64,000 nt of DNA. Source: Siphonodentalium dalli (Eukaryota; Mollusca; Scaphopoda; Gadilida; Siphonodentaliidae). Both the position numbers and the translations under genes were made by a program. The notes below the pieces were generated by a model, which was not told where the DNA came from, did no database searches, and worked only from the letters and a program-made list of their open reading frames with translations. Below, piece after piece: positions 23,683-37,900 of this stretch. The stretch spans positions 192,603,948-192,667,947 of the forward strand of contig CP136064.1 of NCBI GenBank assembly GCA_032622095.1, in the 5' to 3' direction. The number at the start of each line of letters is the position of its first letter. The first letter of the stretch is position 1.

Positions 23683-23790
23683 ACCCTTCCCTACTTGTCA
23701 ATTATATTAATAAGTAGTGCCTAGTGCCAGTGGTGGTGACATCTCTTTTCGGGTTTTTGACAAGTTTCCAACAACTGTGATTGAATGTCA

Positions 23791-26049
23791 ATTGTCATGC
23801 AAATGCGTTCTATATATTTATTGAAAATTTATGATATCAACATTCAAAAAAGCCTAATTTCAACGTATATACAAAAATATCAGAGGCGGGTAATTTTTTC
23901 CAGACGGGCGCTGAGTGAGTAATAATGATATTGATAATATCAATATCACTCACTCAAAAAGCAATTAATAATTTGATTTTGAAAGGCCAAATATGAAATA
24001 AAAAAAAATTCAAAAAAAAAAAAAAATTCTGGACCACACATTCGGTTTGATAGCTCGTACCAACGTTGATCATATAATTTTTATAACGAATGCTTGTGAT
24101 ACATCACGCCATAATCGGACGATTTGCGTTAGAAATTTGACGTTGTCAAAAATTGAACTTGAAGTTGAAGGAAAAAAATGCAAAATAAAAATGTTATGTT
24201 AGATTCAATAAAGTTAAATTTCTTGGTTCGCTGAATCTTCACGTCATTCACAAGTACCTGGTATTTCACAGAACATCAGGATTGTAACATATAATAAAGC
24301 ATTGGTGGTTTTATTTCTTGAAATATTCATCAATTATGTTGACAAAAACAGCATCACGCACATTGAAAATTCAAAAATCAGCGGCATCTGTGTCAGCCTC
24401 GTTTTCGAGTTATTGGGTTTGTTAAAAGTTTGGATTTGGGACCGACCCCAATCCGGTGAATAGTTTTATGACTTTTCAGCCAATCATGAATTAGATTGAA
24501 AAGTGTCATCGTGGGGGTCACCCAAACACTTCCGTGTTGACATTTTCTGAACCTCATACTTTGGTTTGTACGGTTTGTCGTTTTCCCAACCAGTAGCACA
24601 CTGCAGGTAATTAATTAGCCGGGTTTATAGCAAACTAGACAACACTGTCAGCATTTATCATTTGATGTAAGAATCAAGTGTTCATTCTGTGAGTGCCAGC
24701 GACTGCAGATTGATTGTTCATTTCGACATTTGTCTGTTTGTTTTGGTACTGGTAGGCTAGTCAGTAGTTTGTAAACTTAGTTACTTATTCTGATAGAAAT
24801 TTACATGTATTTTTCATGGACACTGTTTGTCAAGTCCTTAACATGTCATGGAATTCGGAAAAAATGTGTGCGATTCTTCTTCTTCTTCTTCGTGTTACAG
24901 TGCAAGTCCTGGCAGAGGTGTATTTCTGTTGGGACAATATCGCACTATTGTCAGTATTGATTCTTAAACTAGCGACATACCAAATTCAGTGAATGATGAC
25001 CAATGAAATTATCACCACTAGGCACTACACCAGTTTTACCATTACCAATAGTTCCTGAGCCTGAGGTTGATGCCAATGATGGGCGAATATCCTGACATCT
25101 GGGTGAATATGGAACTTACGGGACAAGTTATGGCACCAGAAGCATGTGTTCCTGATCTGGAGGTCAGCCATCCATCAGCCATGGACTAAGTACGGTAATA
25201 GTATAATAGGCGATGCTGGACAGCTCATTATAGTGGTAGTATTGGTACCACCTTGATGAGACACATTACCAAATAGTACTCCTGACAGTGACATGCATAG
25301 CACTGGCAGTTGGGCCACATGACGAATATCTATCTCGTTGACTACGGATATGACTAGTGTCTCCATCCACCAGTATTCACCTTCGGAACCAGTGATCCTG
25401 CACACTATTCACCCTGTGAGTTCAAAACTACCCAAGGCTGTATTCTATAAAACGTGGGGGAGTGTCATGGAATTGGATTCCGACCATTGCCGGAGTAGGA
25501 ATCGAGTTAACCGATCTTGACATCATATTCCCGATTGACCAGATTTCGAAGTGCAGAACTATACTGAAAGCCATCCAGAACACAGCCATATGTAGACCAT
25601 GCCAGCATGAATCTCTACTCAGGCCAAAATTAATAAATTGTTTGTTTGTCCACACCCCTACCCAAAAATTTTCAGGTGGGTAGGTAGGTAGGGATTTTTT
25701 TTTTTTTTTTTGCAAGGTGGAATGGTGGTGCAAGGTGGTGCAGGCCGAGGGTATCAATATTAATAAATAGTCAGGGATTAATTTGATAACAAATTAAAAA
25801 TTTAATAGTTGGAAAAACACAAGAACAATAAATAATTATGCTGTTCAGTCACAGTTGCTGGAGTTTCTGACCGAAAATGAGCTTCTCAGACAACATACCA
25901 CTACTGAAAAAATAAATAAATAAATAAAAAAAAAAGTTTTTTTTTTTTTTTAAATTTATGAAAAAAAAAAAAAAAATCTCAATCTCAATAAAAGAATTTC
26001 CAGTCGGCCGTTAAAATCGAGTCGGCCGGGGCGAGGACAAACAAATACC
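23791..26049. other. intergenic sequence with simple repeats
   Basis: Contains an imperfect hairpin near 23908-23945 (GAGTGAGT ... ACTCACTC around GATATTGATAATATCAATATC-like sequence), a CTT run at 24883, poly-A/T runs at 25685 and 25910-25975, and a GGTAGGTAGG SINE-like fragment at 25640-25715. A GCAG|GTAATT junction at 24603 could be the donor of a non-coding first exon of the ARHGEF10-like gene, but nothing confirms it. Confidence 0.3.
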
Positions 26050-26285
26050 TTTTTAATTATGGCCTCAAGCTTTTACAAGTTTTGACAGGGAAGCTTATAA
26101 AGTCAATAAAAAATAACACAGGGAATATATTTCTCAGTTATTACCTGTACTTTAATAGTGTACTTTGCTGTAGGTGAAGGTCCCAACCCGAAATTGCATG
26201 ATCTTCTGCAACTTTTATGAGCCGATATCACAATAAACATCAAATTAATCACCCTGGAGAAAATCCATTATTGTTATATTTAATT
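26050..26285. repeat. half copy of the 14590-15270 palindrome
   Basis: Shares CTTATAAAGTC, the AGTTATTACCTGTAC block, the CTGTAGGTGAAGGTCCCAAC block and the AATTGCATG block with 14690-14900. Confidence 0.6.
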
Positions 26286-26385
26286 TACTTTGAATGTTTG
26301 TGCACCATATAAACGATGTACAATTATAATGATGTCTTAAGTACCGTACCGGTACCTTATCACTTTGAACAGACATTTCTGCAGT

Positions 26386-26586
26386 GTGTCTTCTGCCATT
26401 TTAGGGATATAGAGAAACTAAACTAAGAAAGAAATAGAATTTATGTGAAGAAGTTTCTATAGAAATTTGATATAAATAAAGAAACTTTCCAGAGAAGATG
26501 TGGCCAAAGCATACGGGATAGCATCACTAAATTCACCCTCTGGGGACCTCATTCTGAAAATGACAGGCACAATAAACTCAGGCTTG
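26386..26586. mobile_element. family C fragment
   Basis: Right half only: GGATATAGAGAAACTAAAC, AGAAGTTTCTATAGAAATTT, then TCACCCTCTGGGGACCTCAT and the terminal AACTCAGGCTTG. Confidence 0.75.
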
Positions 26587-26619
26587 TTAAACATGTACAT
26601 TAAAAAAACATACATTATA

Positions 26620-27728
26620 CAGGGGCGTAGCAGCCAATAAATTATTGGTACGGCTATATAAATATTGGGTACATTGACTTCGAGTGGCGTAGCGGCGAGA
26701 TGGGGGATGGTTTGGAAGGGAGGGGGGTGTCCCCCTACCAAAATGAGAAAAAAATAATTCATTCTTGGATTGAAATGGAGCGATCCTGTGCAATCTAGAG
26801 CGCTTTTAACCGACATACATTCACTTTGTCAATTCGCGTGTATGATGAGAGTACCGGTACTTACTTTTCAGCGATAGAACACCAGTTGGTCAACGCAATG
26901 ATATGCATGACAATGATGAGACAATCATTTTGAAAACATGAACGATGCCAACCTCATAAATACGACTTTGGGTTGTCGTAGGCCTACTACAAGTAGTATT
27001 TTCATGTTCACTAGACAAGGGTCTGATGGATTTAGTATCAGTGGCCGTACTCTTAGCTTTATCGCCAGTATTGGCCGTTTCGGATATATAGCATTTGTTC
27101 ATGTTCGACAGAATCAACACCAGGCATAACTTGATCTTGTCCTGTGTTTTCATTAGCTGTGCTAACAGTAACATTTGATTTGAAATAATTCAAAAGTTTC
27201 TTCTGTTTCGAATTTTCAGTTGACATAATTGATCATTTGATGGTGACAACTGAAAGTCACGAAGCCTGGTGCAGGGATATATAGTCAGACTATAGTAATA
27301 CTATGGCCGGACTAGCATTGAACCCTCCCTGGGCATCGTAGCTTTCAGCAATTACCATTTCAAATAACGCGCGGCAAAAACATTCGGTTCTGCCCCTTTG
27401 ATCGCGCAGTACATATATATCGTGCATGCATTGTTCGACGTCGGAATGTAATCGATTGACGTACGTTATACAACGTGACATGTAACCGCTATACGACAAC
27501 GTATCCTTACAAACCCAAATGAACTCGAGGCATAACACGACGTAAATAATCTGGGTTACCTATATATAGATGGTTAAGTGTGTGACTGAATCACATTGTA
27601 ACACGCTGTGCGTCATTTATCAAGTGATTGGAGAACGTGACCGGTAATATTGGGCATATTCAGTATTTTTTTTGGTGCAATATTGGTACGGCCAAAACCG
27701 TCTGGCCGTACCTAAAACTACGCCCTTG
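26620..27728. mobile_element. DNA-transposon remnant with CAGGGGCGTAG ends
   Basis: Starts CAGGGGCGTAGCAGCC and ends with the complement of CAAGGGCGTAG; GGTACGGC is repeated just inside both ends. TTATA flanks both sides (26615-26619 and 27729-27733). These ends resemble hAT-like or related superfamilies. It has no recognisable transposase and lies immediately upstream of the first ARHGEF10 coding exon. Confidence 0.65.
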
Positions 27729-27856
27729 TTATAGCCACTCAGATGACAATAAAATTCCTAGATGGTTGTAATTACTATTGGTATGATGCTTATACTGGCA
27801 GTTGATCTGTATATGATATTATCTTATTATTGTATATTTCAGGATAATTTAACACA

Positions 27857-27898
27857 ATGATTGTCCGGATAAGAAAACCTTCAGATATGAACCGGTAG
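27857..27898 (+). promoter_or_regulatory. upstream ORF in ARHGEF10-like 5' UTR
   Basis: The exon starts at 27843 after acceptor TGTATATTTCAG. A 13-codon frame (ATG 27857, TAG 27896) precedes the main ATG at 27918 by 19 bases, so the main start would require leaky scanning or reinitiation. Confidence 0.6.
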
Positions 27899-27917
27899 TT
27901 GTGACCTAAAACCTAGA

Positions 27918-28947
27918 ATGAGTTCGAACTTAGATAATGGTGCTGCTGGGTTGATTGGAACAGAAAAGGAAACAAAAACTATGACAGGAGCTAGCGAGTT
28001 GACAGAGCATACTGGTAAACCAGATTCAGCTGCAGAGGATGAAAACCAATCAAATAAGACGCTGAATGAAAATCGTCCGAGCGGAAATGAAAACCAAGTC
28101 AAGATCAGTGAAGTACATGTAGGAGATTCTGAAGACTCAGATGATTTTCAAGAGACATACGTTGATGCTATTTCTACAGAAAACGATGCTTGCTATTTTC
28201 AGTTGGAAACCACGTCAGACCCATGTGACAGTATTAGTAGCGGTGATGAAAACACAACTGACGGAAAATATCCTCCTCTGAGTCCAGTCACAGAAGAGTA
28301 CGCGAAACCACTCCCAAAAAAGGACAGAGGGAAGAAACTAAAGTCTGCAGAGGAAAATAGTGATTCGAGTGACGATGCATGCACTTATCATATAGCAAAT
28401 CCAGATCATTTGAAGATCACCGAGAACTGTGATAAATCAGACAAACTGAATAGTTTGTCTCGTTGTAAATTAAAAAATGATCATGTTACGTCTTCTGACT
28501 CTGATCCTGAAGAGGACAGACGGCCATCCACTTCAGAAGTACTACACATAACTGAGGAGGGCGAAACATCACATGTGACTGATGTACAACCATGTTTGAA
28601 GGAAAACGATGTCTTTTCTGTTTATTCTGAACCGGATGAAAAACCATGTGTATCTCTGTCATCAGATGTCATCCTAAATATTAAAACGAAAAGTGCTGTT
28701 ACCAACAAAGTGTCCACACCTCTTGGCAATAAAAGACCATATGACCTTGAAGGTTCAGTAACAAGACCTACTGAGCTGCTTTTGAGTGAAAACTTTGAGA
28801 CTATATATGATGATGTTCCAGCAAGGGATTCTGGTACTCTCAGCCGAGTTGGTGCGAAAGAATCTTCGCTTGTTATTAGTGCTTTAAATTCAAGGAAAAG
28901 TTCAACTGCTAAACACAAAATGGACAAAAGGAAAGTGGCAAAATCAC
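27918..28947 (+). CDS. ARHGEF10: ARHGEF10-like coding exon 1 (acidic N-terminus)
   Basis: ATG 27918 opens 343 codons plus one base, ending at donor ATCACGTAAGTT. The frame is open to a stop 29 bases into the intron. Composition is Asp/Glu/Ser-rich with many casein-kinase-like SDSD/SEDSDD runs, a KPLPKKDRGKK basic-proline patch and, near the end, ETIYDDVPARD. No folded domain recognised; probably disordered. Confidence 0.85.
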
Positions 28948-31900
28948 GTAAGTTTTTGTACAGATCTGTTTTTTAGTCAATCTAGGACAATTTAACCCTT
29001 TCTACTCTAAATGCTCATTGACGAGTAGATTCCTTTGGAAATGTTCAGAAAATAAGTTCAACAAATGTCAGTTGAACTTATTATCTGAACATTTCCCACT
29101 ATTGAATATCAATCACAATCATTCTGCTCTTGTATTATCTGTTTTTCTGTGTGTCGTCAGCATTTATAATCTGAACACAGAACACCCCTCCAAATGAATA
29201 ATAGACTGTTCCAATACATACTTTTATAACTGAATGGGAGAATCAATTCAGTGTAGAAAGTGTTAAGAAAGGATAATGCATATATTTAGCCTTATATCAA
29301 AATAAGAGACTAAGACATATATATGTGTAGTTTTTTTAGTAAAATAGCCAGGCCAAAATTAAAATTTCAATTGTTTGCCCACTCCCTGCATAGCCAAGAT
29401 AATGCCCTCTACTTTGAAGGATTTATTGTCATGATAAACATGAAATTTATTTTATTGTTCAGCCATATATTATAACTTCTAAATCATTATATATCATTGT
29501 TTATGATATCAAAGGCATCACTATCATTGGAGCAATGCACACATTTATTTTGATGGTTTGAAACCAGTCCATGTTTCCTTCGACATAAATCAGCTAGTGA
29601 AATCGTTTGGGATATTAATGTTTCATGTCAAAGCCCCGTTTTTTTATTTTTCTATATCAGGATTTAGCCTTGTTGACCTGCTCACCTAAAATTTCCCAAA
29701 TAACTGCAATAAAATATCACAATTGTGACAGTAAACATGTTTATTACATCGAAAATATTATATTTGTGCTGAACTCCACAAGAGTTACCAACTGAAAGTT
29801 GTAGACATTTGACAGCTTTCGAGAAAATATGGCAGAAAATATTTTAATTTGGCAAAAGAGTAAGTTTGCTCCAGTGTGGACCCAGGTCATGACTTTATGC
29901 TAATGATGTCTTGGTTGGTAGATTTTAATAATTACATGTGCTTAAATGGACACAGGGCACTCTAGTGGGTAAGTAAATGTCCAAAAACTACCTGTCTGTA
30001 CTTTAAAACATTACCAATAAGTACATGGAGAAATAGATAAACTGTGTTTTATATTAATTACTGATAGCTCCTCAATAACGAAATTTCGAGTGTTGAAACC
30101 AGCGTTATGTAAACAAAATTGTTACTGTGATTTGTCAACATACATCGCTAATCGGGTTGTAAGTTCAAATATTACAGTCCAAATATATTTTTCAGAATAT
30201 TTTCCAATGTTTGCCATCATGTTTATATTAAACTTTTGTATCTTATTGGACTAATTGAACTTTGATTGGTAAGGCCACTGTAACAGAAATGTTTACATAA
30301 CAAAGGTTTTGATATATGAAATCTCATTATTGGGGAGTTATTAATAATTAATATTCATAAGTCAATCTCTTTTCCATGTACTTGCTAATGACATATATTT
30401 TACAGACTTTTATAAACTTACTAAGTTTATGTCTTTTTGCATGAACCCACTTCAGAGACCATGAGTCCCTTTAATATTACTTCCACTTTTCCTGTAGCTT
30501 TGTGATAGACAAGGTGTTCATAAACCTATGAACCACATTTACATCCATTTTTTATTTGTCATAAACCAATGAACACATTGACTGCCATTTTTTATATGTC
30601 ATAATCCAATAACTGCAATCAGTTCCGGAAATCACCAGAGATGGTCGGACATGAATGATCTGTAGACTGCATGTTTATTCATCACAATTGGATTTGGCTG
30701 CTCGTCAGAATGAATCTGTGTTGGCTAATTTGTGGGACGGGTGGATGAATTGAGAGATTACTAGTACCGGTAGTCACTTCAAGGATTCTGTTGAAGTTGA
30801 ATAAATAATGGGAATGATTTAAAAATCCTAATTCATAATTATATCAAGTATGGAAATATAAGTGATAAACAGCAAGTATCAACGTGGTCATGTGTGTTGA
30901 CCACGATAAAACTTCAACAAATCTAACCCATGCTGTTTGTTGATTTTTTCTTATGGTCAAAATCCTATGACCACATTGAAACCTCTGTTCATTTCTTATT
31001 TGAAATCGTAGATTTCTATACAGTCTGTATTAACTGTAACCACATCAATCAAAAACGCGAACCTTGGATGACATCTGGGTTCCATTCTCGGACCGATAAT
31101 ATTCTTAATTTACGTTAACGATATGTCAAATTCAACAACCATGGATATCTTATCATACTCGGATGATACAACTTTCGTAACTGGTGGAAAAAATGGCATC
31201 CTTGTAGAAAGTTATGTGAGTACTAGTAATGAGTAACGCAACATATATGCAATAAGCTAGTGATCAATACTAAAAAAAGCAACTACTAGTATATGCTAAT
31301 ACACCAAAATGGAACTCTGTAAAGGTTTACTTAAATAACACAGAACTAAACAAGATAGGAAAACTTGACCACGAATCCTCCAAAAAATCCATATAACTGA
31401 AAACATGACTTTCAAAAAACATGTGTCTTCTGTGTGTTCTAAAATGGTGAATGCCATATACCACATCAATAAAGTTAAACACTTAAAACATTATATTTTG
31501 CTCTAATATAAAGCCATCTTGTCTACAGCGTTCAGATATGGGGACATGTCACTGCCATCAAAAAAAAATTTATGCTTCACAAATGTTTTATGTAATTAAA
31601 AGTATAGAAGTCACACAGAACCTCTTTTTAAAAAAGAAAATAAGCTGCTGTTTTCATACATGATTGGTATTATATGCACCTAATAGAATAATTGACCGAT
31701 ATGTTTACTAAACGCAAAACCTGACCAGACACCCGGCAAAAGCACCCACTTTTTTAAAAAACACCAAGAACATCTTGGTCACAACAACTACCATTTCATT
31801 CTTATCCAACTATATGGAACAACTTCGATAATGAATTTACATGATACCAGACCAGACACACACTCAAACGGCGTTTACATAACAATTGTATTAAAAAGTA

Positions 31901-34900
31901 CTCTGCAACTATCAAATGCAAAAATCAAAGATGTCCCAACTGCGTGGTCAACTCGGCTCAATAAGTGACCTCCCCTACATCGCAATCAACAACCTCGCTC
32001 AATACATTTCTACACGACTCTTAAGGAACATATATTACCACTAACTAGAAAGAGACAAACCATCGAGTAGCCCCTAAGAGATTTATCTATACGTATACCC
32101 TCCATGCATATAATCCATTTAAATGCAACCATTATGTGATACATAATCATATAGCCATGCATTGTACAAGAAATCTTGACCGCCTATCATAACATCTACT
32201 TATCTTTAAGGGGGTGACAGGAAGACAGTCCAGCCTGACTATGCCACCCCCTTGAATATACAATACAATATTTGTAAAATGTACTATGTATTAATATGTG
32301 TAAATTGCTATGGATACGGTATGCACTTTGCAGGAAAAGCCATGTGATTTTACGATGCCAAAGCTACACATTTTGAGATATCAGATCAACTTGTAGCAGA
32401 ATATGTAAATAATAATCGAGTGAGAGACAAACGACATATCCATTGTGTGACCGTCGATAAGATTAATTGGCCTCAATCAAAACATAATTTTTTCCCGTGA
32501 GGACACATTCTATTCTCCTACCGGTATATGCACCTATTGCCTGAGTAACATTGGCTTCTCACTATAGAAGATGTTATCAGAAGATTAGATTATTCCTGTT
32601 TGCTACTAGTACATGTTTCGTAATGCTACATGTTGGACACTAAACTTCAAAACAGTTTGACTGTGGACATGTAGGCGGATTGGTCACGTGAGTCAGATGA
32701 CATTGGTTGGTAATGGTAAAACATGTTACAAGTTACATGTACATGTACATCTGGCTGAACCTGGCTAGTATTTCAAGTGTTGGAGGCAGTGTTCAGATTA
32801 GAAATAGTTTGCTGTATAAGCGTTTCATGATGGGAGGTGCGTTGGTGTACATAGCATTAAAGACCCTGTGCCAGTGCATTCTCTTATATATGTGAGTCTC
32901 TCATAGAGAGCACTAGCTAACAAGGTCATGGTCATTTTTGTTGGACCATTGTATTTTCTAATATAGGCGAGGCTCTCTATGGCACAGTGTTTTTGCAAAG
33001 TTTCAGGAAGCTCCAGTCATGGAAGGGTTAAGACATCATGTCTTTGATATTGCTGATGTCAAATGTAGCAGTTCTATCGAGGAAAGCAGTGTTATTTCAG
33101 TAGTGTTCCAGTGAAACCAAAGACAGATCTTAATATAAATATACGTTGTGATCAGCCATTTGATAAATGCATTTTTCAAAACTTCAACCCTTTAATGTCT
33201 GCATCGATTCTCTCATTCCATTATATTAAAACTTATATTGTAATAGTCAATCATGAACTAATGTAGGAGGGGTGTTTTGATATTACAAGTGCAGAAAACA
33301 TAAGATTCCCATTCAATCATTTGAAGGGAATGTTGAGATAATAAGTTCAACAAGACTGAGGTTGTTGTTCCTTAATTGAACATAAAGTCAGGGAGTTGCA
33401 AATGGGTATTTAGTCAAGGTATCCACTAGAGGGCCAGTGGGTCCCTTGTAGGGTCCCTTTGCCCTAGCCTAAATTTGCCCTCTGACACATTCCCCTACCA
33501 AATTTTGCCTGCAAGACTTAGTATAAGTGATGGAAGTGGACACTTGTCTGATTCTGACAGACATATAAATAAATTGCAAGTTTTAACAGTTTCCGCGATG
33601 GTGATATACAAAAACACTGTCAGATCTTTCACTTATTTTAACCAGATTTAACTTGAAGTTTTTTTGCACAAACTTTTTACGGTTTCATATCAATTCTATG
33701 CAATGCCAAATGACAACACTCAAGATTACATTTTCTTTACATTTAAGTTTGTTACAAATAAAAACACAATTTTTTATTCCTCGACTGCATGTATAAACCT
33801 ATATTCCTGCAGACACTGCAGGGTAATATTAGGGTAATATTACATATTAATATCACAGTTAGTTGCATGGACTGATATTTATCCCCAGCAGTTATAGGGG
33901 TACCATTCCCCCAATTTCTAGCGGAAACCTTGTCCTAGTATGATCCATTTTATGTTTCCATCAAATTTGAGAGAGAACAGGTGTTAAGTTTCGGATACTG
34001 ATTTCTCTCCCAGGAAGAAGAAAATATGCCACATTGCCTTCTCAGGTAAACTCGACAAGTACATCATCTGATACGAAAGAATTATTGTATGACGCTCCAC
34101 CAGAAGATGGTAAGTTTATTCAGGATTATCACATACCTCATTTTACTGTGAGTGTATTCAAGACTATCACATACCTGATGTTTATTCTTGCAAATCACTT
34201 CCTTTAATTGTCTTGTTTGATTTGAGTTCTGTTTTGTAATTTGAATTCTCATGGCATCTCAAAAAGAACGGTGCATAGTTTTATGGCAGTACAACTGTAA
34301 CCCGGGCTAATAGATATATTCTGATGATTAAATTTTCACTCACAGTTCGCATGATGTCCCAAATTGGAACCTCGCAATAACCTTCAGTGTTAAAATAAAT
34401 AATTGAAGATAGATTTATTTTTAATGTATCAATCCAGGCTTCTCAATAAATTTCCAGTGTCACCAATCAGAGTTTATAGAAGTGAAAAACTCTTATGCTC
34501 TGGCTATTACTAAATTGTTTTACAGTTCGAGAAAAATGCTCATTTAAAAACATGATAATCTGTATGCTTGACATGTCTTAGAATGTAAAGCTTTAGTTTG
34601 CCATCTGATAGGGAAAAATAAAACCCTTCTGTTACAGCCTTGATTGTGGTACATCCATGTTTGTTGTTGTTGTGAATTAACGAACTGAGGACCATTTTTT
34701 TCCATCCACATAGTAATCTCAGCCCTTGAAAATGGAATGTGTAGATGCCACTGATTTGCATCCTTTTTAGCTCAACTTACTTTGTAAGTTTGAGCTATTG
34801 CCATGGGTTGGCGTCCGTCGTCCGTGTGTCTGTGTGTCCGTCAACAATTTCCTTTGGCGCGGGCTACAGGTCGTACCTTTGGTCTGATCTTTTTGAAATT

Positions 34901-37900
34901 TGTCATGAATGTTGACATTGACATGTAGATGGGAAACGAGTCATTTTGAGGTCATTCGGTCAAAAAACATGGCCCCTGGTGGCCATCTTGGATTTCAAAA
35001 TTAAATCCATTGGCGCGGTCTACAGGTCATACTGTTCGTCTGATCATCATGAAATTTGTAATGGATGTTAATATTGACATGTAGATGGGAACGAGTCATT
35101 TTGGGGTCGTTCAGCAAAAAAACATGGCCGCCAGCAGCCATCTTGGATTTTACTCTTTGCGTGACTAAATCTTTTGGCGCGGGCTACAGGTCGTAGCTTT
35201 GGTCGGATCTTCATGAAATTTGTCATGGATATTAAGAATGACATGTAGATTGGAACGAGTCCTTTTGGGGTCATTCGGCCAAAAAACATGGCCGCTTACT
35301 CTTTGCATGACTAAATCCTTTGGCACAGGCTACAGGTCGTACCTTTGGTCCGATCATTATGAGATTTGTCATGGCTGTTGATGACATGTAGATGGGAACG
35401 AGTCATTTTGGGGTCATTCGGCCAAAAAACATGGCCGCTGGTGGCCATCTTGGATTTCAAAATTAACCCTTTGAGTGCCAGGGGCCGATCTCATCGGCCC
35501 TAATTCACGGTGTGTAAAATCGGCCCTAAAAAAAATAATTGTTCCTTTTTTTTTTTTTTGAACTTTTTTTTTTTTTGGGTTGAATTTTTTTCGGGTATGC
35601 TTAAGCATGCTATAGCGAATTTAAAAACAAACTGGATAAAACCTTAGGGGCATGTTATAACTCAAAACTATCACCAAGTATTCATAGTAATAATTTTGAT
35701 GCCCATAAAAAACATAAGATTCCCTGGCACTAAACCTACTAAATATACCTGTTAAAGAATATAAGAAAAAATTATTAAAATTGTAAAAAATAATAACAAA
35801 AGATGAAAAATTGTTAGGCCAATGCATTCTCTTATATATGCGAGGCTCCCTATGGTCGACTCGCATATATAAGAGAATGCATTGGCACAGGGTATACATG
35901 TATGGGTTGATTCAAAAATCGGACCTGGCACTCAAAGGGTTAAATCAATTGGCGCGGGTCTGATCATCATGAAATTTGTCCTGGATGTTAATATTGAGAT
36001 ATAGATGGGAATGAGTCATTTTGGGGTCGTTCGGCCAAAAAACATGGCCGCCAGCAGCCATCTTAGATTTTACTCTTTGTATGACTAAATGCTTTGGCAC
36101 AGGCTACATGTTGTACCTTTGGTCAGATCATTATGAGATCTGTCATGGCTGTTGACATTGACATGTAGATGGGAACGAGTCATTTTGGGGTCATTCGGCC
36201 AAAAAACATGGCCGCTGGTCGACATCTTGGATTTCAAAATTAAATCCATTGGCACGGGCTACAGGTCGTACTATCCGCCAGCAGCCATCTTGGATTTTAC
36301 TCTTTGCATGACTAAATCCTTTGGCGTGGGCTACAGGTCATAGCTTTGGTCAGATCTTCATGAAATTTGTCATGGATGTTAACAATGACATGTAGATGAG
36401 AACGAGTCCTTTTGGGGTCATTCGGCCAAAAAACATGGCCGCTTACTCTTTGCATGACTAAATCCTTTGGCACAGGCTACAGGTCGTACCTTTGGTCCGA
36501 TCATTATGAGATTTGTCATGGCTGTTGATGACATGTAGATGGGAACGAGTCATTTTGGGGTCATTCGGCCAAAAAACATGGCCGCTGGTGGCCATCTTGG
36601 ATTTCAAAATTAACCCTTTGAGTGCCAGGGGCCGATCTCATCGGCCCTAATTTACGGTGTGTAAAATCGGCCCTAAAAAAAATAATTGTTCCTTTTTTTT
36701 TTTTTTGAATTTTTTTTTTTTTGGGTTGAATTTTTTTCGGGTATGCTTAAGCATGCTATAGCGAATTTAAAAACAAACTGGATAAAACCTTAGGGGCATG
36801 TTATAACTCAAAACTATCACCAAGTATTCATAGTAATAATTTTGATGCCCATAAAAAACATAAGATTCCCTGGCACTAAACCTACTAAATATACCTGTTA
36901 AAGAATATAAGAAAAAATTATTAAAATTGTAAAAAATAATAACAAAAGATGAAAAATTGTTAGGCCAATGCATTCTCTTATATATGCGAGGCTCCCTATG
37001 GTCGACTCGCATATATAAGAGAATGCATTGGCACAGGGTATACATGTATGGGTTGATTCAAAAATCGGACCTGGCACTCAAAGGGTTAAATCAATTGGCG
37101 CGGGTCTGATCATCATGAAATTTGTCCTGGATGTTAATATTGAGATATAGATGGGAATGAGTCATTTTGGGGTCGTTCGGCCAAAAAACATGGCCGCCAG
37201 CAGCCATCTTAGATTTTACTCTTTGTATGACTAAATGCTTTGGCACAGGCTACATGTTGTACCTTTGGTCAGATCATTATGAGATCTGTCATGGCTGTTG
37301 ACATTGACATGTAGATGGGAACGAGTCATTTTGGGGTCATTCGGCCAAAAAACATGGCCGCTGGTCGACATCTTGGATTTCAAAATTAAATCCATTGGCA
37401 CGGGCTACAGGTCGTACTATCCGCCAGCAGCCATCTTGGATTTTACTCTTTGCATGACTAAATCCTTTGGCGTGGGCTACAGGTCATAGCTTTGGTCAGA
37501 TCTTCATGAAATTTGTCATGGATGTTAACAATGACATGTAGATGAGAACGAGTCCTTTTGGGGTCATTCCGCCAAAAAACATGACCGCTGGCGGCCATCT
37601 TGGATTTCAAAATTAAATCCATTGGCGCTGGCTACAGGTCGTACTATTCGTCTGATCATCATGAAATTTGTCATGGATGTTAATATTGACATGTAGATGG
37701 GAACGAGTCATTTTGGGGTCGTTCGATGGATTTGATTCTTTGCATGACTAAATCCTTTGGCGCGGGCTACAGGTCGTAGCTTTGGTCGGATCTTCATGAA
37801 ATTATTTGTCATGGATGTTAACAATGACATGTAGATGGGAACGATTCCTTTTGGGGTCATTCGGCCAAAAAACATGGCCGCCAGCAGCCATCTTGGATTT

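Larger units (their letters stand above)
21846..23790. repeat. large nested inverted structure
   Basis: Left flank 21855-21947 (GTTGGAAACTTGTC, then AACCCGAAAAGAGATGTCAC, then ATTAATATAATTGACAAGTAG) is repeated inverted at 23690-23785. Inside it lie a 358-bp element (21938-22295) and the phrase-repeat Mutator-like element (22307-23682). The right arm has about 15 extra bases (GTGCCTAGTGCCAG). Confidence 0.75.
35258..37551. repeat. tandem duplication of a 1146-1147-bp block
   Basis: The block beginning near AGTCCTTTTGGGGTCATTCG is repeated after 1146 bp (1147 before a poly-T tract), almost base for base, including the family G insertion. The breakpoints fall in the array units, which fits unequal crossing-over. 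Confidence 0.88.

Noticed and set aside
25175-25757. Overlapping 60-109-codon frames on both strands upstream of the ARHGEF10-like gene
   Set aside because: No family resemblance, no phase-compatible splice pairs, and partial overlap with repeat sequence (ATGAATCTCTACTCAGGCC) shared with 14630.
35621-37045. Two identical 92-codon minus-strand frames
   Set aside because: They are the same MITE sequence copied by the 1.15-kb tandem duplication; the frame reads through the ATATAAGAGAAT palindrome and is not a gene.
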